From positions 1 through 64,000 of the forward strand of contig NZ_JANFPI010000002.1 of the NCBI RefSeq assembly GCF_026552795.1: a DNA stretch of 64,000 nt, read 5' to 3'. Numbering within the stretch: position 1 is the stretch's first letter; every line of letters starts with the position of its first letter. The position numbers and the translations under genes were made by a program. This document shows, in pieces, positions 7,618 to 16,963 of the stretch. The stretch comes from Ectorhizobium quercum. GTDB taxonomy: Bacteria; Pseudomonadota; Alphaproteobacteria; Rhizobiales; Rhizobiaceae. Under the pieces are notes generated by a model. That model worked only from the letters and a program-made list of their open reading frames with translations. It made no database searches and had not been told where the DNA came from.

Positions 7618-9127
7618 GCACGCCGACGAAGCGCAGGTTGCCGTCGGGGCCGGCGATCATCATGTGAGCGCTGCGGCGGCCTTCCTTCTTGAGCGCATCC
7701 ACCCGGCCGGAAGCATCCGAAGGTGTCGCCATGAACTCCTGCGCGATCTCCACGACCACCTCGCCGACCTTCAGCCCGGCCTTTTCCGCACCGGAACCGG
7801 GCGAGACTTCGGTAATGACGAGACCGTCCACACCCTCGCCGATACCGTAGGTCTTGCGGCTGTCGTCGTCGAGATAGGCCAGCGTCATCCCGAGAACGGC
7901 CACGCTGTCGGCATTGGCGTCGGCGTCGCTGCCGGCATCCGGGGCGGAAGCCGCGCTGTCGTCGGTCGGAGCGTCGTCGGCCTTGCCGACGCTGGCGGTT
8001 TCCTGGTCCTCCAGCCGGCCGAGCGTGATCTGAACGGCCTCTTCCTTGCCGTCGCGCAGGACCCGCGCCTCGACCGGCGCGCCGATCGGGCTTTCGGCGA
8101 CGATGCGTTGCAGGTCGCGCGTATCGTTCACCGTCTTGCCGTTGAAGGAGACGATCACGTCGCCCGGCTTCATCTCGCCATTGGTGATCGGCCCGCCTTC
8201 GATGATGCCGGCGATCATCGCCCCGCCGGCCTTTTCGAGGTTGAGGCTCTTGGCCACCTCGTCCGTCACCGGCTGGATGCGCACACCGAGCCAGCCGCGG
8301 CGGGTCTCGCCGAATTCGGAAAGCTGGTTGACGATATTGGCGGCAAGTTCGGTCGGAACCGCGAAGCCGATGCCGATGGAGCCGCCCGACGGCGATATGA
8401 TCGCGGTGTTGATGCCGATGACCTCGCCGTCCATGTTGAACAGCGGGCCGCCGGAATTGCCCTTGTTGATCGCCGCATCCGTCTGGATGAAGTTGTCATA
8501 AGGGCCGGCATTGATGTTGCGCCCGCGCGCCGAGACGATACCCACGGTGACGGAACCGCCGAGGCCGAACGGGTTGCCGATCGCCATCACCCAGTCGCCG
8601 ATGCGGATCTTGGTGGAATCGCCGAATTTCACCGCCTTGAGCGGCTTGGTGGGCTCCACCTTCAGCACGGAAAGGTCCGTCTTCGGATCGGTGCCGACCA
8701 GCGTCGCCGGAAGCGAGGAGCCGTCGGCGAAAATCACCTCGATGGCATCGGCGCCCTCGATGACGTGGTTGTTCGTGACGACGATGCCCTTCTCGTCGAT
8801 CACGAAGCCGGAGCCGAGGGAATTGACCTTCTGGTTGCCGCCGCGCCGGCCTTCGCCCTTGAAGAAATCCTCGAACAGTTCCTGGAACGGAGAACCGTCC
8901 GGCACGGTCGGGGAAGGAGATCCTTCCTCCTCCTGCTGCACCTTCTGCGATGTCGAGATGTTGACGACGGCATCCAGAAGCCCCTCCGCCAGATCGGCCA
9001 CCGATTCCGGTCCCTGCGCCACGGCCGGGCGGATACCCGCCGCCGGCACGCCGGCAAGAGCGATGGCCAGAACCATCGCGCCCGCAAGAGGTTTCCTCAG
9101 GCTCGGAAGATAATACGAAACACCCAT
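7607..9127 (-). CDS. periplasmic Do/DegP-type serine protease
   Basis: A 506-residue HtrA-family protease/chaperone. It begins with a signal peptide (basic LRKPL, hydrophobic AGAMVLAIALAGVPAAG, ending near AVAQG), then the trypsin-like domain with the triad His (TNNHVIEG), Asp (KTDLSVLKV) and Ser (GNSGGPLF), then two PDZ domains separated by an Asp/Ala-rich linker (about residues 375-405). The start is the ATG at 9127 with AGGAA nine bases upstream; the TTG at 9133 is less likely. It sits downstream of hflK, hflC and a DUF2065 gene on the same strand, a common alphaproteobacterial arrangement for envelope quality control. Confidence 0.94.
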   Translation of the reverse strand: MGVSYYLPSLRKPLAGAMVLAIALAGVPAAGIRPAVAQGPESVADLAEGLLDAVVNISTSQKVQQEEEGSPSPTVPDGSPFQELFEDFFKGEGRRGGNQKVNSLGSGFVIDEKGIVVTNNHVIEGADAIEVIFADGSSLPATLVGTDPKTDLSVLKVEPTKPLKAVKFGDSTKIRIGDWVMAIGNPFGLGGSVTVGIVSARGRNINAGPYDNFIQTDAAINKGNSGGPLFNMDGEVIGINTAIISPSGGSIGIGFAVPTELAANIVNQLSEFGETRRGWLGVRIQPVTDEVAKSLNLEKAGGAMIAGIIEGGPITNGEMKPGDVIVSFNGKTVNDTRDLQRIVAESPIGAPVEARVLRDGKEEAVQITLGRLEDQETASVGKADDAPTDDSAASAPDAGSDADANADSVAVLGMTLAYLDDDSRKTYGIGEGVDGLVITEVSPGSGAEKAGLKVGEVVVEIAQEFMATPSDASGRVDALKKEGRRSAHMMIAGPDGNLRFVGVLME

Positions 9128-9226
9128 AGTCAATCGTTCCTGTCGCTAGCCCCTGCCCGGCTCATCGGCGTAAGGATATGCCGGATCATAGTCGGGCGAA
9201 ATCATCTTTTCGCGAGCGCGATGCGA

Positions 9227-9412
9227 TCATCCACGCAAAAGCCAGACGAGCCCCACCCCGGCGCCGATGGCGCCGAGCCCGGCAAGACGCAGTTGCCGCT
9301 CGGGAATGAGGGGAAGAATGCGTGCCATTTCAACGAGAAATCGAGGGGCCAGCGCGTAGACCAGCCCCTCGATGATCAGGAAGAATGCCAGACCGGTGAA
9401 AAAGTCCGACAT
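9227..9412 (-). CDS. DUF2065 small membrane protein
   Basis: A 61-residue protein with two predicted membrane helices (FFTGLAFFLIIEGLVYALAP and GLGAIGAGVGLVWLLRG) joined by a short loop with ILPLIPERQLRL, matching the DUF2065 family. It starts only 8 bases after the hflC stop, so it is almost certainly co-transcribed with hflKC. Function unknown; genes of this family usually sit beside hflC in proteobacteria, which suggests a link to the HflKC complex. Confidence 0.85.
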   Translation of the reverse strand: MSDFFTGLAFFLIIEGLVYALAPRFLVEMARILPLIPERQLRLAGLGAIGAGVGLVWLLRG

Positions 9413-9420
9413 AAGCTTTT

Positions 9421-10344
9421 TCAGTTCGACGGCGGCGCGGCAGGAGCGGCAGGAGCGGCGCTCGGGCCGTTGGAATTGCCGAAGTAGCGGAAGAACTGCG
9501 AGTCGGGCGACAGCACCAGCGTCGTGTCCGGCGAGGACAGCGAGGCCGAATAGGCGCTCATCGACCGGTAGAACTCGAAGAAGGACGGGTCCCTCTGGAA
9601 GGCCTCGCCGAAGATGCGGTTACGGTCGGCATCGCCCTCACCGCGCAGGATTTCGGCGTCACGCTGGGCCCCGGCCACCAGTTCGACGACCTGGCGGTCG
9701 GCGACGGCGCGGCGGCGCTGTCCCTCTTCCGTTCCCTGCGCGCGCAGGAACTCGGCTTCGGCCAAGCGCTCGGCGCGCATGCGGTTATAGGTGCGTTCCG
9801 AAACCTCGGCGCTCAGATCCGTGCGGCTGATGCGGACATCCTCGAGAGAAAGGCCGAGCGTGTTGGCATCGTTGGCAAGATCGTTGCGGACTTCCGCCAT
9901 CATCGTGGTACGGGAATCCGCCAGCACGGCGGCGATGCTGCGCAGGCCGTAGACCCGGCGAAGCGACGAGTCGAGACGGGTGCGAAGGCGCATTTCCGCG
10001 GTGTTGCGGTCGCCGGAAACCGTTTCGCGGAAACGGCGCGGGTCCGAAATGCGGTAGATGACGAAGGCGTTCACCTCATAGAAGGCGCCGCCGGAATCCT
10101 GAACGCGGATATTGTCGAGATCGAAGCGCAGGGCCAGATCCTCGACATACTGAACGCGGTCGGCATCCATGAAGGCGAAGGGCAGCTTGAAATAGAGGCC
10201 CGGCTCGCTGTGGACGTTCTGGATCTGGCCGAAGCGGACGACGATCGCCTGCTGGCGTTCGTTCACGACGAAGACCGATGCGTAAACGAGACCGAAAAGA
10301 GCGGCGACGACGCCAAGAACGATCATAAGTCTGTTCTGGTTCAT
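9421..10344 (-). CDS. hflC: HflC, SPFH-domain regulator of FtsH protease
   Basis: A 307-residue inner-membrane protein with an N-terminal anchor (LMIVLGVVAALFGLVYASVF) and a periplasmic SPFH/band-7 domain (VNERQQAIVVRFGQ, then PGLYFKLPF) followed by a coiled coil rich in Arg, Glu and Ala (about 190-250). In the known system HflC pairs with HflK and modulates FtsH. The C-terminal 20 residues are Ala/Pro-rich. Its ATG overlaps the hflK stop (ATGA), a coupled pair. Confidence 0.95.
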   Translation of the reverse strand: MNQNRLMIVLGVVAALFGLVYASVFVVNERQQAIVVRFGQIQNVHSEPGLYFKLPFAFMDADRVQYVEDLALRFDLDNIRVQDSGGAFYEVNAFVIYRISDPRRFRETVSGDRNTAEMRLRTRLDSSLRRVYGLRSIAAVLADSRTTMMAEVRNDLANDANTLGLSLEDVRISRTDLSAEVSERTYNRMRAERLAEAEFLRAQGTEEGQRRRAVADRQVVELVAGAQRDAEILRGEGDADRNRIFGEAFQRDPSFFEFYRSMSAYSASLSSPDTTLVLSPDSQFFRYFGNSNGPSAAPAAPAAPPSN

Positions 10345-11441
10345 GGCGCGGTGCCTCCCTGCTGCGTGGCCGGACGGTTAAGCTCGTTGAGCGGCAGATA
10401 GGGCACGACGCCGCTCTGGTTTTCGTCGATGATGACCTTCTTCGAATTCTTCAGCACCGCTTCCATCGTTTCGAGGAAGAGACGCGTGCGGGTCACGTCC
10501 GGGGCATTGCGGTACTGTTCGTAGATCGAGACGAAGCGCTGGGCCTCACCTTCGGCTTCCTGCACGACGCGATTCTTGTAGGCGCTCGCTTCTTCGCGAA
10601 TCTGGGCGGCTTGACCGCGGGCCTGGCCGAGAATCTGGTTGGAGTACTGGTTGGCCTCCTCGACCAGCCGCTGGCGGTCCTGACCGGCGCGCTGAACTTC
10701 CTCGAACGCATCGGCCACGTCGCGCGGCGGCGCCACGTCCTCGATGTTGATGCGGTTGATCGCGATACCGGCGCCGTAGAGATCCATCGTCGACTGGAGG
10801 ATGGTGCGAACCTCCTCCTCGATCGGCTGGCGGTTGTCGCGATAGGCGTCCTGCGCCGGACGACGGCCGACGACTTCGCGCATCGCGCTCTCGGCCACCT
10901 GCTGAAGCGTATCGGCCGGATTTTCCACGTTGAACAGATAGGCGGACGGGTCCGTCACGGTATAAAGAACGGAGAACTGCACGTTCACGATGTTCTGGTC
11001 GCCGGATAGCATCAGGCCCGTGCCGGAATTGGAGCCGGCCCGGCTACCGATATTCTGCTGCTGCTCGGTGACTTTGACGATCTCGACCTTGTCGACCGGC
11101 CAGAGATGGAAATGCAGCCCCGGCATGGACACTTCCTCGCGCGGCTTGCCGAAGCGCAGCTCGACGCCGCGTTCGTCCGGCTGGACCGTGTAGATGGCCT
11201 GCGTCAGCCAGAAGATGGCGAAGATTCCCACCACGATCACGGCCATGCCGCCGTTGAAGCCGCCGGGCACGATGTTCTTGAACTGGTCCTGCCCGCGCCT
11301 CAGAATATCTTCCAGATCAGGTTGTCCGCCATTGCCGCGCGGCCGGTTCGGCCCGCGTCCCCACGGCCCCTGATTGTTGCCGCCTCCTCCACCGCCGCCG
11401 CCACCCCAGGGGCCGCCGCCATTCTGATTGCTCCAGGGCAT
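10341..11441 (-). CDS. hflK: HflK, SPFH-domain partner of HflC
   Basis: A 366-residue protein with a Gly/Asn/Pro-rich cytosolic N terminus (about 1-45, including a run of nine glycines), one membrane helix (GMAVIVVGIFAIFWLTQAIY), then the band-7 domain (VQPDERGVELRFGKP) and a long coiled coil. It forms the HflKC cage around FtsH. The start is ATG 11441 (MPWSNQNGG), with AGAGGATTCG in front; an upstream in-frame start at 11477 lacks a ribosome site. A promoter lies at 11511-11539 and the operon runs hflK-hflC-DUF2065-degP. Confidence 0.95.
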   Translation of the reverse strand: MPWSNQNGGGPWGGGGGGGGGNNQGPWGRGPNRPRGNGGQPDLEDILRRGQDQFKNIVPGGFNGGMAVIVVGIFAIFWLTQAIYTVQPDERGVELRFGKPREEVSMPGLHFHLWPVDKVEIVKVTEQQQNIGSRAGSNSGTGLMLSGDQNIVNVQFSVLYTVTDPSAYLFNVENPADTLQQVAESAMREVVGRRPAQDAYRDNRQPIEEEVRTILQSTMDLYGAGIAINRINIEDVAPPRDVADAFEEVQRAGQDRQRLVEEANQYSNQILGQARGQAAQIREEASAYKNRVVQEAEGEAQRFVSIYEQYRNAPDVTRTRLFLETMEAVLKNSKKVIIDENQSGVVPYLPLNELNRPATQQGGTAP

Positions 11442-11510
11442 CGAATCCTCTTTACATCTTGTATTTTTTGGCTCCACGACCGAGAGACCGGCGTGAAATC
11501 CGATGGCCCC

Positions 11511-11539
11511 GTTATAGGGAGGCCAACCCCCGCTTTCAA
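11511..11539 (-). promoter_or_regulatory. hflK promoter (-35/-10)
   Basis: Minus-strand TTGAAA (11539-11534), a 17-base spacer and TATAAC (11516-11511) form a good housekeeping-type promoter about 63-70 bases before the hflK start. No other gene begins here. Confidence 0.55.
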
Positions 11540-11621
11540 CGCCGATGCACTCGCGCGAAAGTGATTTCAGGTAAAATAGTTGTCAGAGGGGGAAGATAAA
11601 TCCGAAAAAACCGTCCTCCGG

Positions 11622-12143
11622 TCACGCGCGGCGGCGATAGAGCCTGTAGACCGTCGCATGGTCGTCGCGTTCGCCGGCCGGAACCTCGACCTCCTCCCCG
11701 ACCGTCCAGCGCTCCGGCGGGATATCGGGAAAGGTCGTGTCACCCTCCGGTTCCGCCTCGACATGCGTGACGTGCAGCAGGTCGGCCAGCGGCAGGGCCT
11801 GGCGGTAGATGTCTCCGCCGCCGAGTACGCAGATCTCGTCGACGCCGCGTTCCTTCGCCAGCCGCGCGGCGATTGCAAGCCCGTCCTCCAGCGAATGCGC
11901 GACCGTCACCCCGTCCGGCGCGGCAAAGCCGGCATTGCGCGTGACGACCACATGCGGGCGTCCGGGCAGAAGCTTCGGCAGGGATTCGAGCGTCTTGCGC
12001 CCCATCACCACCGGCTTGCCCATCGTGAGAGCCTTGAACCGCCTGAGATCGGACGAAAGCCGCCAGGGCATGTCGCCCTCGCGGCCGATGACACCGTTGC
12101 GCGCCTTCGCCACGACGATGACAACCTTCACGCCGTCGATCAT
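11622..12143 (-). CDS. folA: dihydrofolate reductase
   Basis: Reduces dihydrofolate with NADPH (EC 1.5.1.3). The 173 residues include VIVVAKARNGVIGREGDMPWRL, where the NGVIG segment and the DMPW active-site acid are seen, then GKPVVMGRKTLESLPK for NADPH binding and ICVLGGGDIYRQAL. The ATG at 12143 overlaps the thyA TGA by one base (TGATG); a GTG one codon earlier is also possible. The thyA-folA pairing is functional: thymidylate synthase makes the dihydrofolate that this enzyme recycles. Confidence 0.96.
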   Translation of the reverse strand: MIDGVKVVIVVAKARNGVIGREGDMPWRLSSDLRRFKALTMGKPVVMGRKTLESLPKLLPGRPHVVVTRNAGFAAPDGVTVAHSLEDGLAIAARLAKERGVDEICVLGGGDIYRQALPLADLLHVTHVEAEPEGDTTFPDIPPERWTVGEEVEVPAGERDDHATVYRLYRRRA

Positions 12144-12937
12144 CACACGGCCACCGGCGCCTTGATATGCGGATCAGGATCGTAGCCGGACAGGGTGAAA
12201 TCCTCGAAGCGGAAGGCGAAGATATCCTTCACTTGTGGGTTGACCGTCATGGTCGGCAACGCCTTCGGCTGGCGCGCAAGCTGGGTTTTCACCTGCTCGA
12301 AATGATTGTGGTAGATATGCGCGTCGCCGAAGGTGTGCACGAAATCGCCCGGCTCCAGCCCGGTCGCCTGCGCGACCATCAGCGTCAGCAGCGCATAGGA
12401 GGCGATATTGAAGGGCACGCCGAGAAAAATGTCGGCAGAGCGCTGATAGAGCTGGCAGGAAAGCCTGCCTTCGGAAACGTAGAACTGGAACAGGCAATGG
12501 CAGGGCGGCAGCGCCATCTCGTCGACAAGCGCCGGATTCCAGGCTGAAACGATGTGGCGGCGGGAATTGGGATTCGTCTTCAGCCCCTCGACCAGATGGG
12601 CGATCTGGTCGATATGCCCTCCCTCGGGCGTCGGCCAGGAGCGCCACTGATAGCCGTAGACCGGGCCGAGATCGCCTTTGGCGTCGGCCCACTCGTCCCA
12701 GATGGAAACGCCGTTTTCCTTCAGCCAGGCGATATTGGTCTCACCCTTCAGGAACCACAGCAGCTCGTAGATGATGGAACGCAGATGCAGCTTCTTCGTC
12801 GTCAGAAGCGGAAAGCCTTCCGAAAGATCGAAACGCATCTGATAGCCGAACACCGAGCGCGTGCCGGTGCCGGTGCGGTCGCCCCGGTCGGTGCCGTTCT
12901 GCATGACGTGGTCGAGAAGATCGAGATATTGCCGCAT
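12143..12937 (-). CDS. thyA: thymidylate synthase (ThyA)
   Basis: Methylates dUMP to dTMP using methylene-tetrahydrofolate (EC 2.1.1.45). The 264-residue length is that of the short bacterial enzyme. Visible signatures are [17 protein letters not shown] for phosphate binding, the catalytic Cys in [12 protein letters not shown], the [20 protein letters not shown] substrate region, and [10 protein letters not shown]. The ATG start is in the expected place for [11 protein letters not shown]. Coupled to folA downstream. Confidence 0.98.
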   Translation of the reverse strand: MRQYLDLLDHVMQNGTDRGDRTGTGTRSVFGYQMRFDLSEGFPLLTTKKLHLRSIIYELLWFLKGETNIAWLKENGVSIWDEWADAKGDLGPVYGYQWRSWPTPEGGHIDQIAHLVEGLKTNPNSRRHIVSAWNPALVDEMALPPCHCLFQFYVSEGRLSCQLYQRSADIFLGVPFNIASYALLTLMVAQATGLEPGDFVHTFGDAHIYHNHFEQVKTQLARQPKALPTMTVNPQVKDIFAFRFEDFTLSGYDPDPHIKAPVAV

Positions 12938-13027
12938 GGGTTCCGCCGCCGATTCCTGTCAGGCAGGATACATAACGGGTCACGGCAACGGAACCAAGAA
13001 GCCGGTGGATGCTTTTCCGCCTTATCC

Positions 13028-13336
13028 TCAGAGATCGCCGAGCTTGCCGAGTTCCTTGGCGACGAGATAATAGAAGGTGACACGCGACTTGCTGCGGTCG
13101 GCGGCCATGAGGCTGGCGACGGTGGCCACGGCCTTTTCCGCCGGCTCGCCGGTCACGCCCAGCTTCTTGCCAGCCCATTTCTCGACCACGCGGTCGAGTT
13201 CCGTCTTGTCGGTCGCCGACACCAGCGCCGAGTCGCGGTTGCGCAGGGCGATCCCGAGATGGCGGACGATCTTCTGGACGGCCGCTTCGTCGGCAGCGGC
13301 ATCGTACTTTTTCACATCGGCAAGATAATCAGTCAT
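13028..13336 (-). CDS. DUF2853 family protein
   Basis: A 102-residue soluble protein beginning MTDYLADVKKYD and containing VQKIVRHLGIALRNRDSALV and SRVTFYYLVAKELGKL, matching the all-helical DUF2853 family of unknown function. The start at 13336 is preceded by GAGGACATC; an earlier in-frame start at 13372 lacks support. It lies alone between thyA and ssrA. Confidence 0.85.
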   Translation of the reverse strand: MTDYLADVKKYDAAADEAAVQKIVRHLGIALRNRDSALVSATDKTELDRVVEKWAGKKLGVTGEPAEKAVATVASLMAADRSKSRVTFYYLVAKELGKLGDL

Positions 13337-13460
13337 GATGTCCTCTTTTCTGACCGGTCGAGCGCGCAACATCCGCGCTTCCCCCGGTTGAGAACATGAG
13401 TCACGGCCTGCCCGCCGTCAAGAACGGGCAATTTCTTTTTACATTCAAAAGCCGCGGCAT

Positions 13461-13489
13461 CTTTTCACGGAGCGAATAACACCCTATAT
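13461..13489 (+). promoter_or_regulatory. candidate ssrA promoter
   Basis: CTTTTC (13461-13466), 17 bases and CTATAT (13484-13489). The -10 box is typical for alphaproteobacteria while the -35 box is a weak match to CTTGAC. Predicted start point is about 13496, just before the first stem of the tmRNA acceptor piece. Confidence 0.45.
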
Positions 13490-13495
13490 GAAGCG

Positions 13496-13830
13496 TGCCG
13501 GACTTGATCCGGCTATGGCGATAAACGGCCTTTGTAATAAGCCTATTGGACCCGGGGGCGGTACCCGGCGCCTCCACCAGAAACCGGCGGCCTTCTCGAT
13601 AAAGAAAAAGGCCGGCTTCTGATGGGGGCGAAACAGGATCGACAAGGGTGTAAAGATTGGACTTTCGCTCGGCATGATACCGCCGTTATCGGGTCACTAG
13701 AGTAGTTGCAAACGACAACTATGCGGAAGCTCGTCTCGCTGCCTAATGGCGGTGTGACACTTCAAATCAAGTCCTGAGGGGTCGCACTCTCAGGCGGGGT
13801 TCGAAGGCACCTGGCAACAGAAGCCTTCAC
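13496..13830 (+). ncRNA. ssrA: permuted two-piece tmRNA (alphaproteobacterial ssrA)
   Basis: Trans-translation RNA in the circularly permuted form. The acceptor piece comes first and ends at CCA 13577-13579, after a T-arm (CCGGG, loop GGCGGTA, CCCGG) and CGCCTCC. An intervening segment (13580-13623) folds into a hairpin (CCGGC with GCCGG) and should be excised. The coding piece begins GGGGGCG (13624-13630), which pairs with CGCCTCC to form the 7-bp acceptor stem. The resume codon GCA is at 13708 and the tag reads ANDNYAEARLAA, stopping at TAA 13744-13746. The 3' end is placed after a hairpin (GAAGGC at 13803, GCCTTC at 13823); both outer ends are approximate. Confidence 0.93.
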
Positions 13831-14168
13831 TTTCCCTCTCTTCAATTTCCGCGGACACACGGCTCTGAAACGCAATCCCTTTCTGGATTGTGAACAATCT
13901 TGCGCTGGTATCGCATACAATAATCCTACATAGAGAATCCAAAGAACAAGATATTTGACTACAAAATAATATTTTTTATGCACACATTGGTGACATTTTG
14001 TTCAAACTATCGCCATCCCTTTGGTCGTCAATCGAAATGATCCGATACACATCATCTGCCGACGGCCCTTCGTTGCGAATTTTCTTCTTTTGAAAACAGG
14101 TCTCTAACGAACAAATTACCCTGAAAGCCGTCATCGCACCCGCAATTTCCGGGTGCGGGCCTTCAATC
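13831..14168. other. AT-rich intergenic stretch between ssrA and the importer operon
   Basis: About 340 bases with a base composition clearly lower in G+C than all neighbours, densest in A/T at 13900-14000. No convincing gene is present. Near its end is a 7-bp inverted repeat, GCACCCG (14136-14142) and CGGGTGC (14150-14156), lying just upstream of the sigma-54 promoter. It could be an activator site, or the tail of an old insertion near ssrA. Confidence 0.5.
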
Positions 14169-14184
14169 TGGCACGGCACCTGCA
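14169..14184 (+). promoter_or_regulatory. sigma-54 (RpoN) promoter, -24/-12
   Basis: TGGCACGGCACCTGCA matches the RpoN consensus TGGCACG-N4-TTGCA with one mismatch; the invariant GG and GC are ten bases apart, as required. The start point would be near 14195, 20 bases before the ATG of the ATPase gene at 14215. No activator gene is adjacent. Confidence 0.65.
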
Positions 14185-14214
14185 TCGTCATGGGCAGAAG
14201 CCAGAGGGAAGACC

Positions 14215-15303
<1,089 letters not shown>

Positions 15304-15343
15304 TCCCACCACATCCACAGTCACCGAACAAGGAGAACTTCGC

Positions 15344-16633
15344 ATGACTGATACTCCGATCAAGAAGACGGGCCTTTCCCGCCGCTCGCTCCTGAAGACC
15401 GGCGCTGCGGCGGCCGGCCTTGCCGCCGGCTCCGGCGCCATCACCGGCTTCCCGACCATCTGGGCCCAGAACCCGATCACGCTCCGCCAGTTCGGCACCG
15501 GCGTTTCGAACATCAACGCCATCGCCCAGAAGTGCAAGGAAGACCTCGGCATCACGCTCGAAATGACGGCGACCGACAGCGATGCCGCCGCCCAGCGCGC
15601 CGTCACGCAGCCGAACTCCTACGACATCGCCGACATCGAGTACTGGATCCTGAAGAAGGTCTTCGCCGCCGGCGTCATCCAGCCGATGGATACGACGAAG
15701 CTGACGCACTACGACAAGATCGTGCCGCTGTTCAAGAACGGCAAGCTGACGCCGGACAGCGTCATCGCCCAGGGCACCGCCCCGCACACGGTCGGCTTCG
15801 TCGAAAAGCCAGGCGACAAGACCTTCGCCACGGAAGAGACCCAGTGGTTCACGATGGTTCCCACCATCTACAACGCCGACACGCTCGGCATCCGTCCGGA
15901 CCTCGTGGGCCGCGAGATCACCACCTGGGCCGATATTCTCGACCCGGCCTTCAAGGGCAAGACCTCGATCCTCAACATCCCCTCCATCGGCATCATGGAC
16001 GCCGCGATGATCATGGAGGCCGCCGGCAACATCGAGTACGGCGACAAGGGCAACATGACTCAGGAGGAGATCGACAAGACGATCGACTTCCTGATCGAAA
16101 CCAAGAAGGCCGGCCAGTTCCGCGCCTTCTGGAAGAGCTTCGACGAGAGCGTCAACCTGATGGCCTCGGGCGAGGTCGTGATCCAGTCCATGTGGTCGCC
16201 GGCCGTCGCCGCCGTCCGTTCGAAGGGCATCGCCTGCAAGTACCAGCCGCTCAAGGAAGGCTACCGCTCGTGGGGCGGCGGCCTCGGCCTCGCCGCGCAT
16301 CTGTCGGGCGCCAAGCTCGATGCGGCCTATGAATACATCAACTGGTACACGTCCGGCTGGGTCGGCGCCTACCTGAACCGCCAGGGCTACTATTCCGCCG
16401 CGATGGATACCGCGAAGGAATACATGACCGCCGACGAATGGGGCTACTGGATCGAGGGCAAGCCGGCCCAGGGCGATATCGTCTCGCCGGAAGGCCAGGT
16501 GATGGAAAAGGCCGGCGCCGTGCGCGACGGCGGCTCCTTCATCGAGCGCATGGGCAAGGTCGCCTGCTGGAACTCGGTGATGGACGAGGACCGCTACATG
16601 GTCCGCCGCTGGAACGAGTTCATCGCCGCGTAA
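15344..16633 (+). CDS. Tat-exported ABC transporter substrate-binding protein
   Basis: A 429-residue extracellular solute-binding protein of the spermidine/putrescine (PotD/SBP_bac) type. The N terminus carries a twin-arginine signal, LSRRSLLKTGAAAAGLAAG, with probable cleavage after the Ala of IWAQN. The start at 15344 has AAGGAG nine bases upstream; an earlier frame opening at 15263 lies inside the ATPase gene and is not used. Tat export suggests folding before secretion. Given the sigma-54 promoter and the racemase downstream, a nitrogen compound such as a polyamine, hydantoin or ureide is a reasonable guess at the ligand, but only a guess. Confidence 0.92.
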   Translation: MTDTPIKKTGLSRRSLLKTGAAAAGLAAGSGAITGFPTIWAQNPITLRQFGTGVSNINAIAQKCKEDLGITLEMTATDSDAAAQRAVTQPNSYDIADIEYWILKKVFAAGVIQPMDTTKLTHYDKIVPLFKNGKLTPDSVIAQGTAPHTVGFVEKPGDKTFATEETQWFTMVPTIYNADTLGIRPDLVGREITTWADILDPAFKGKTSILNIPSIGIMDAAMIMEAAGNIEYGDKGNMTQEEIDKTIDFLIETKKAGQFRAFWKSFDESVNLMASGEVVIQSMWSPAVAAVRSKGIACKYQPLKEGYRSWGGGLGLAAHLSGAKLDAAYEYINWYTSGWVGAYLNRQGYYSAAMDTAKEYMTADEWGYWIEGKPAQGDIVSPEGQVMEKAGAVRDGGSFIERMGKVACWNSVMDEDRYMVRRWNEFIAA

Positions 16634-16963
16634 ACAGCCCCCGCCGGCAGTCGACCGTACGGCCTGCCGGCCTCTCCCCACAAGGGGGAAGAAGATATGC
16701 CGCGCCGGTTTCCCGACCGCCGGCCCGGCGAGGAGCAAGAAGCCCCTCCCTTTCATGGGGGGCGGGGCGGTGTATTGACAAACCCTCTCCCTCGTCACCC
16801 TCGGGCTTGAGCCCCAAGGGTCCATGCCGCAAGCGCCGCGGTGGATGGTCGGGTCAAGCCCGACCATGACGAAAGAGAGCGACGAGCCGTTTGTCAGCAG
16901 TCTGGCCGCACCCCCTATGCGGGGATGGGTCTTTTCGCAGCCGCAGACAAGGAGCCGAACGAA
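16634..16963. other. intergenic region with repeats inside the importer operon
   Basis: 330 bases separate the binding-protein gene from the first permease. They hold a short palindrome of the CTCTCCCCACAAGGGGGAAGA kind (16671-16691), another around CCCCTCC/GGGGGGCGGGG (16744-16768), and a copy of repeat family 2 (16773-16904). No gene is seen. Such structure may lower expression of the permeases relative to the highly needed binding protein, a known effect of REP-type elements. Confidence 0.6.
16773..16904 (-). repeat. dispersed intergenic repeat, family 2, copy B
   Basis: About 132 bp, closely similar in reverse complement to 61427-61558. Both have CAGACTGCTGAC at one end, a GTCATGGTCGGGCTTGA palindromic segment with its partner CCGACCATCCAC, and an end GAGAGGGTTTGTC followed by ATA or GATA. 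Each half forms its own stem-loop. Confidence 0.8.

Noticed and set aside
13762-13983. A 73-residue frame with a hydrophobic start (minus strand)
   Set aside because: It is antisense to the 3' end of the tmRNA coding piece, has no ribosome site, and turns into basic, low-similarity sequence.
14136-14156. NtrC enhancer site before the sigma-54 promoter
   Set aside because: The inverted repeat GCACCCG-N7-CGGGTGC is too widely spaced for the NtrC consensus and too near the -24 box for a usual enhancer; kept only as an unassigned palindrome.
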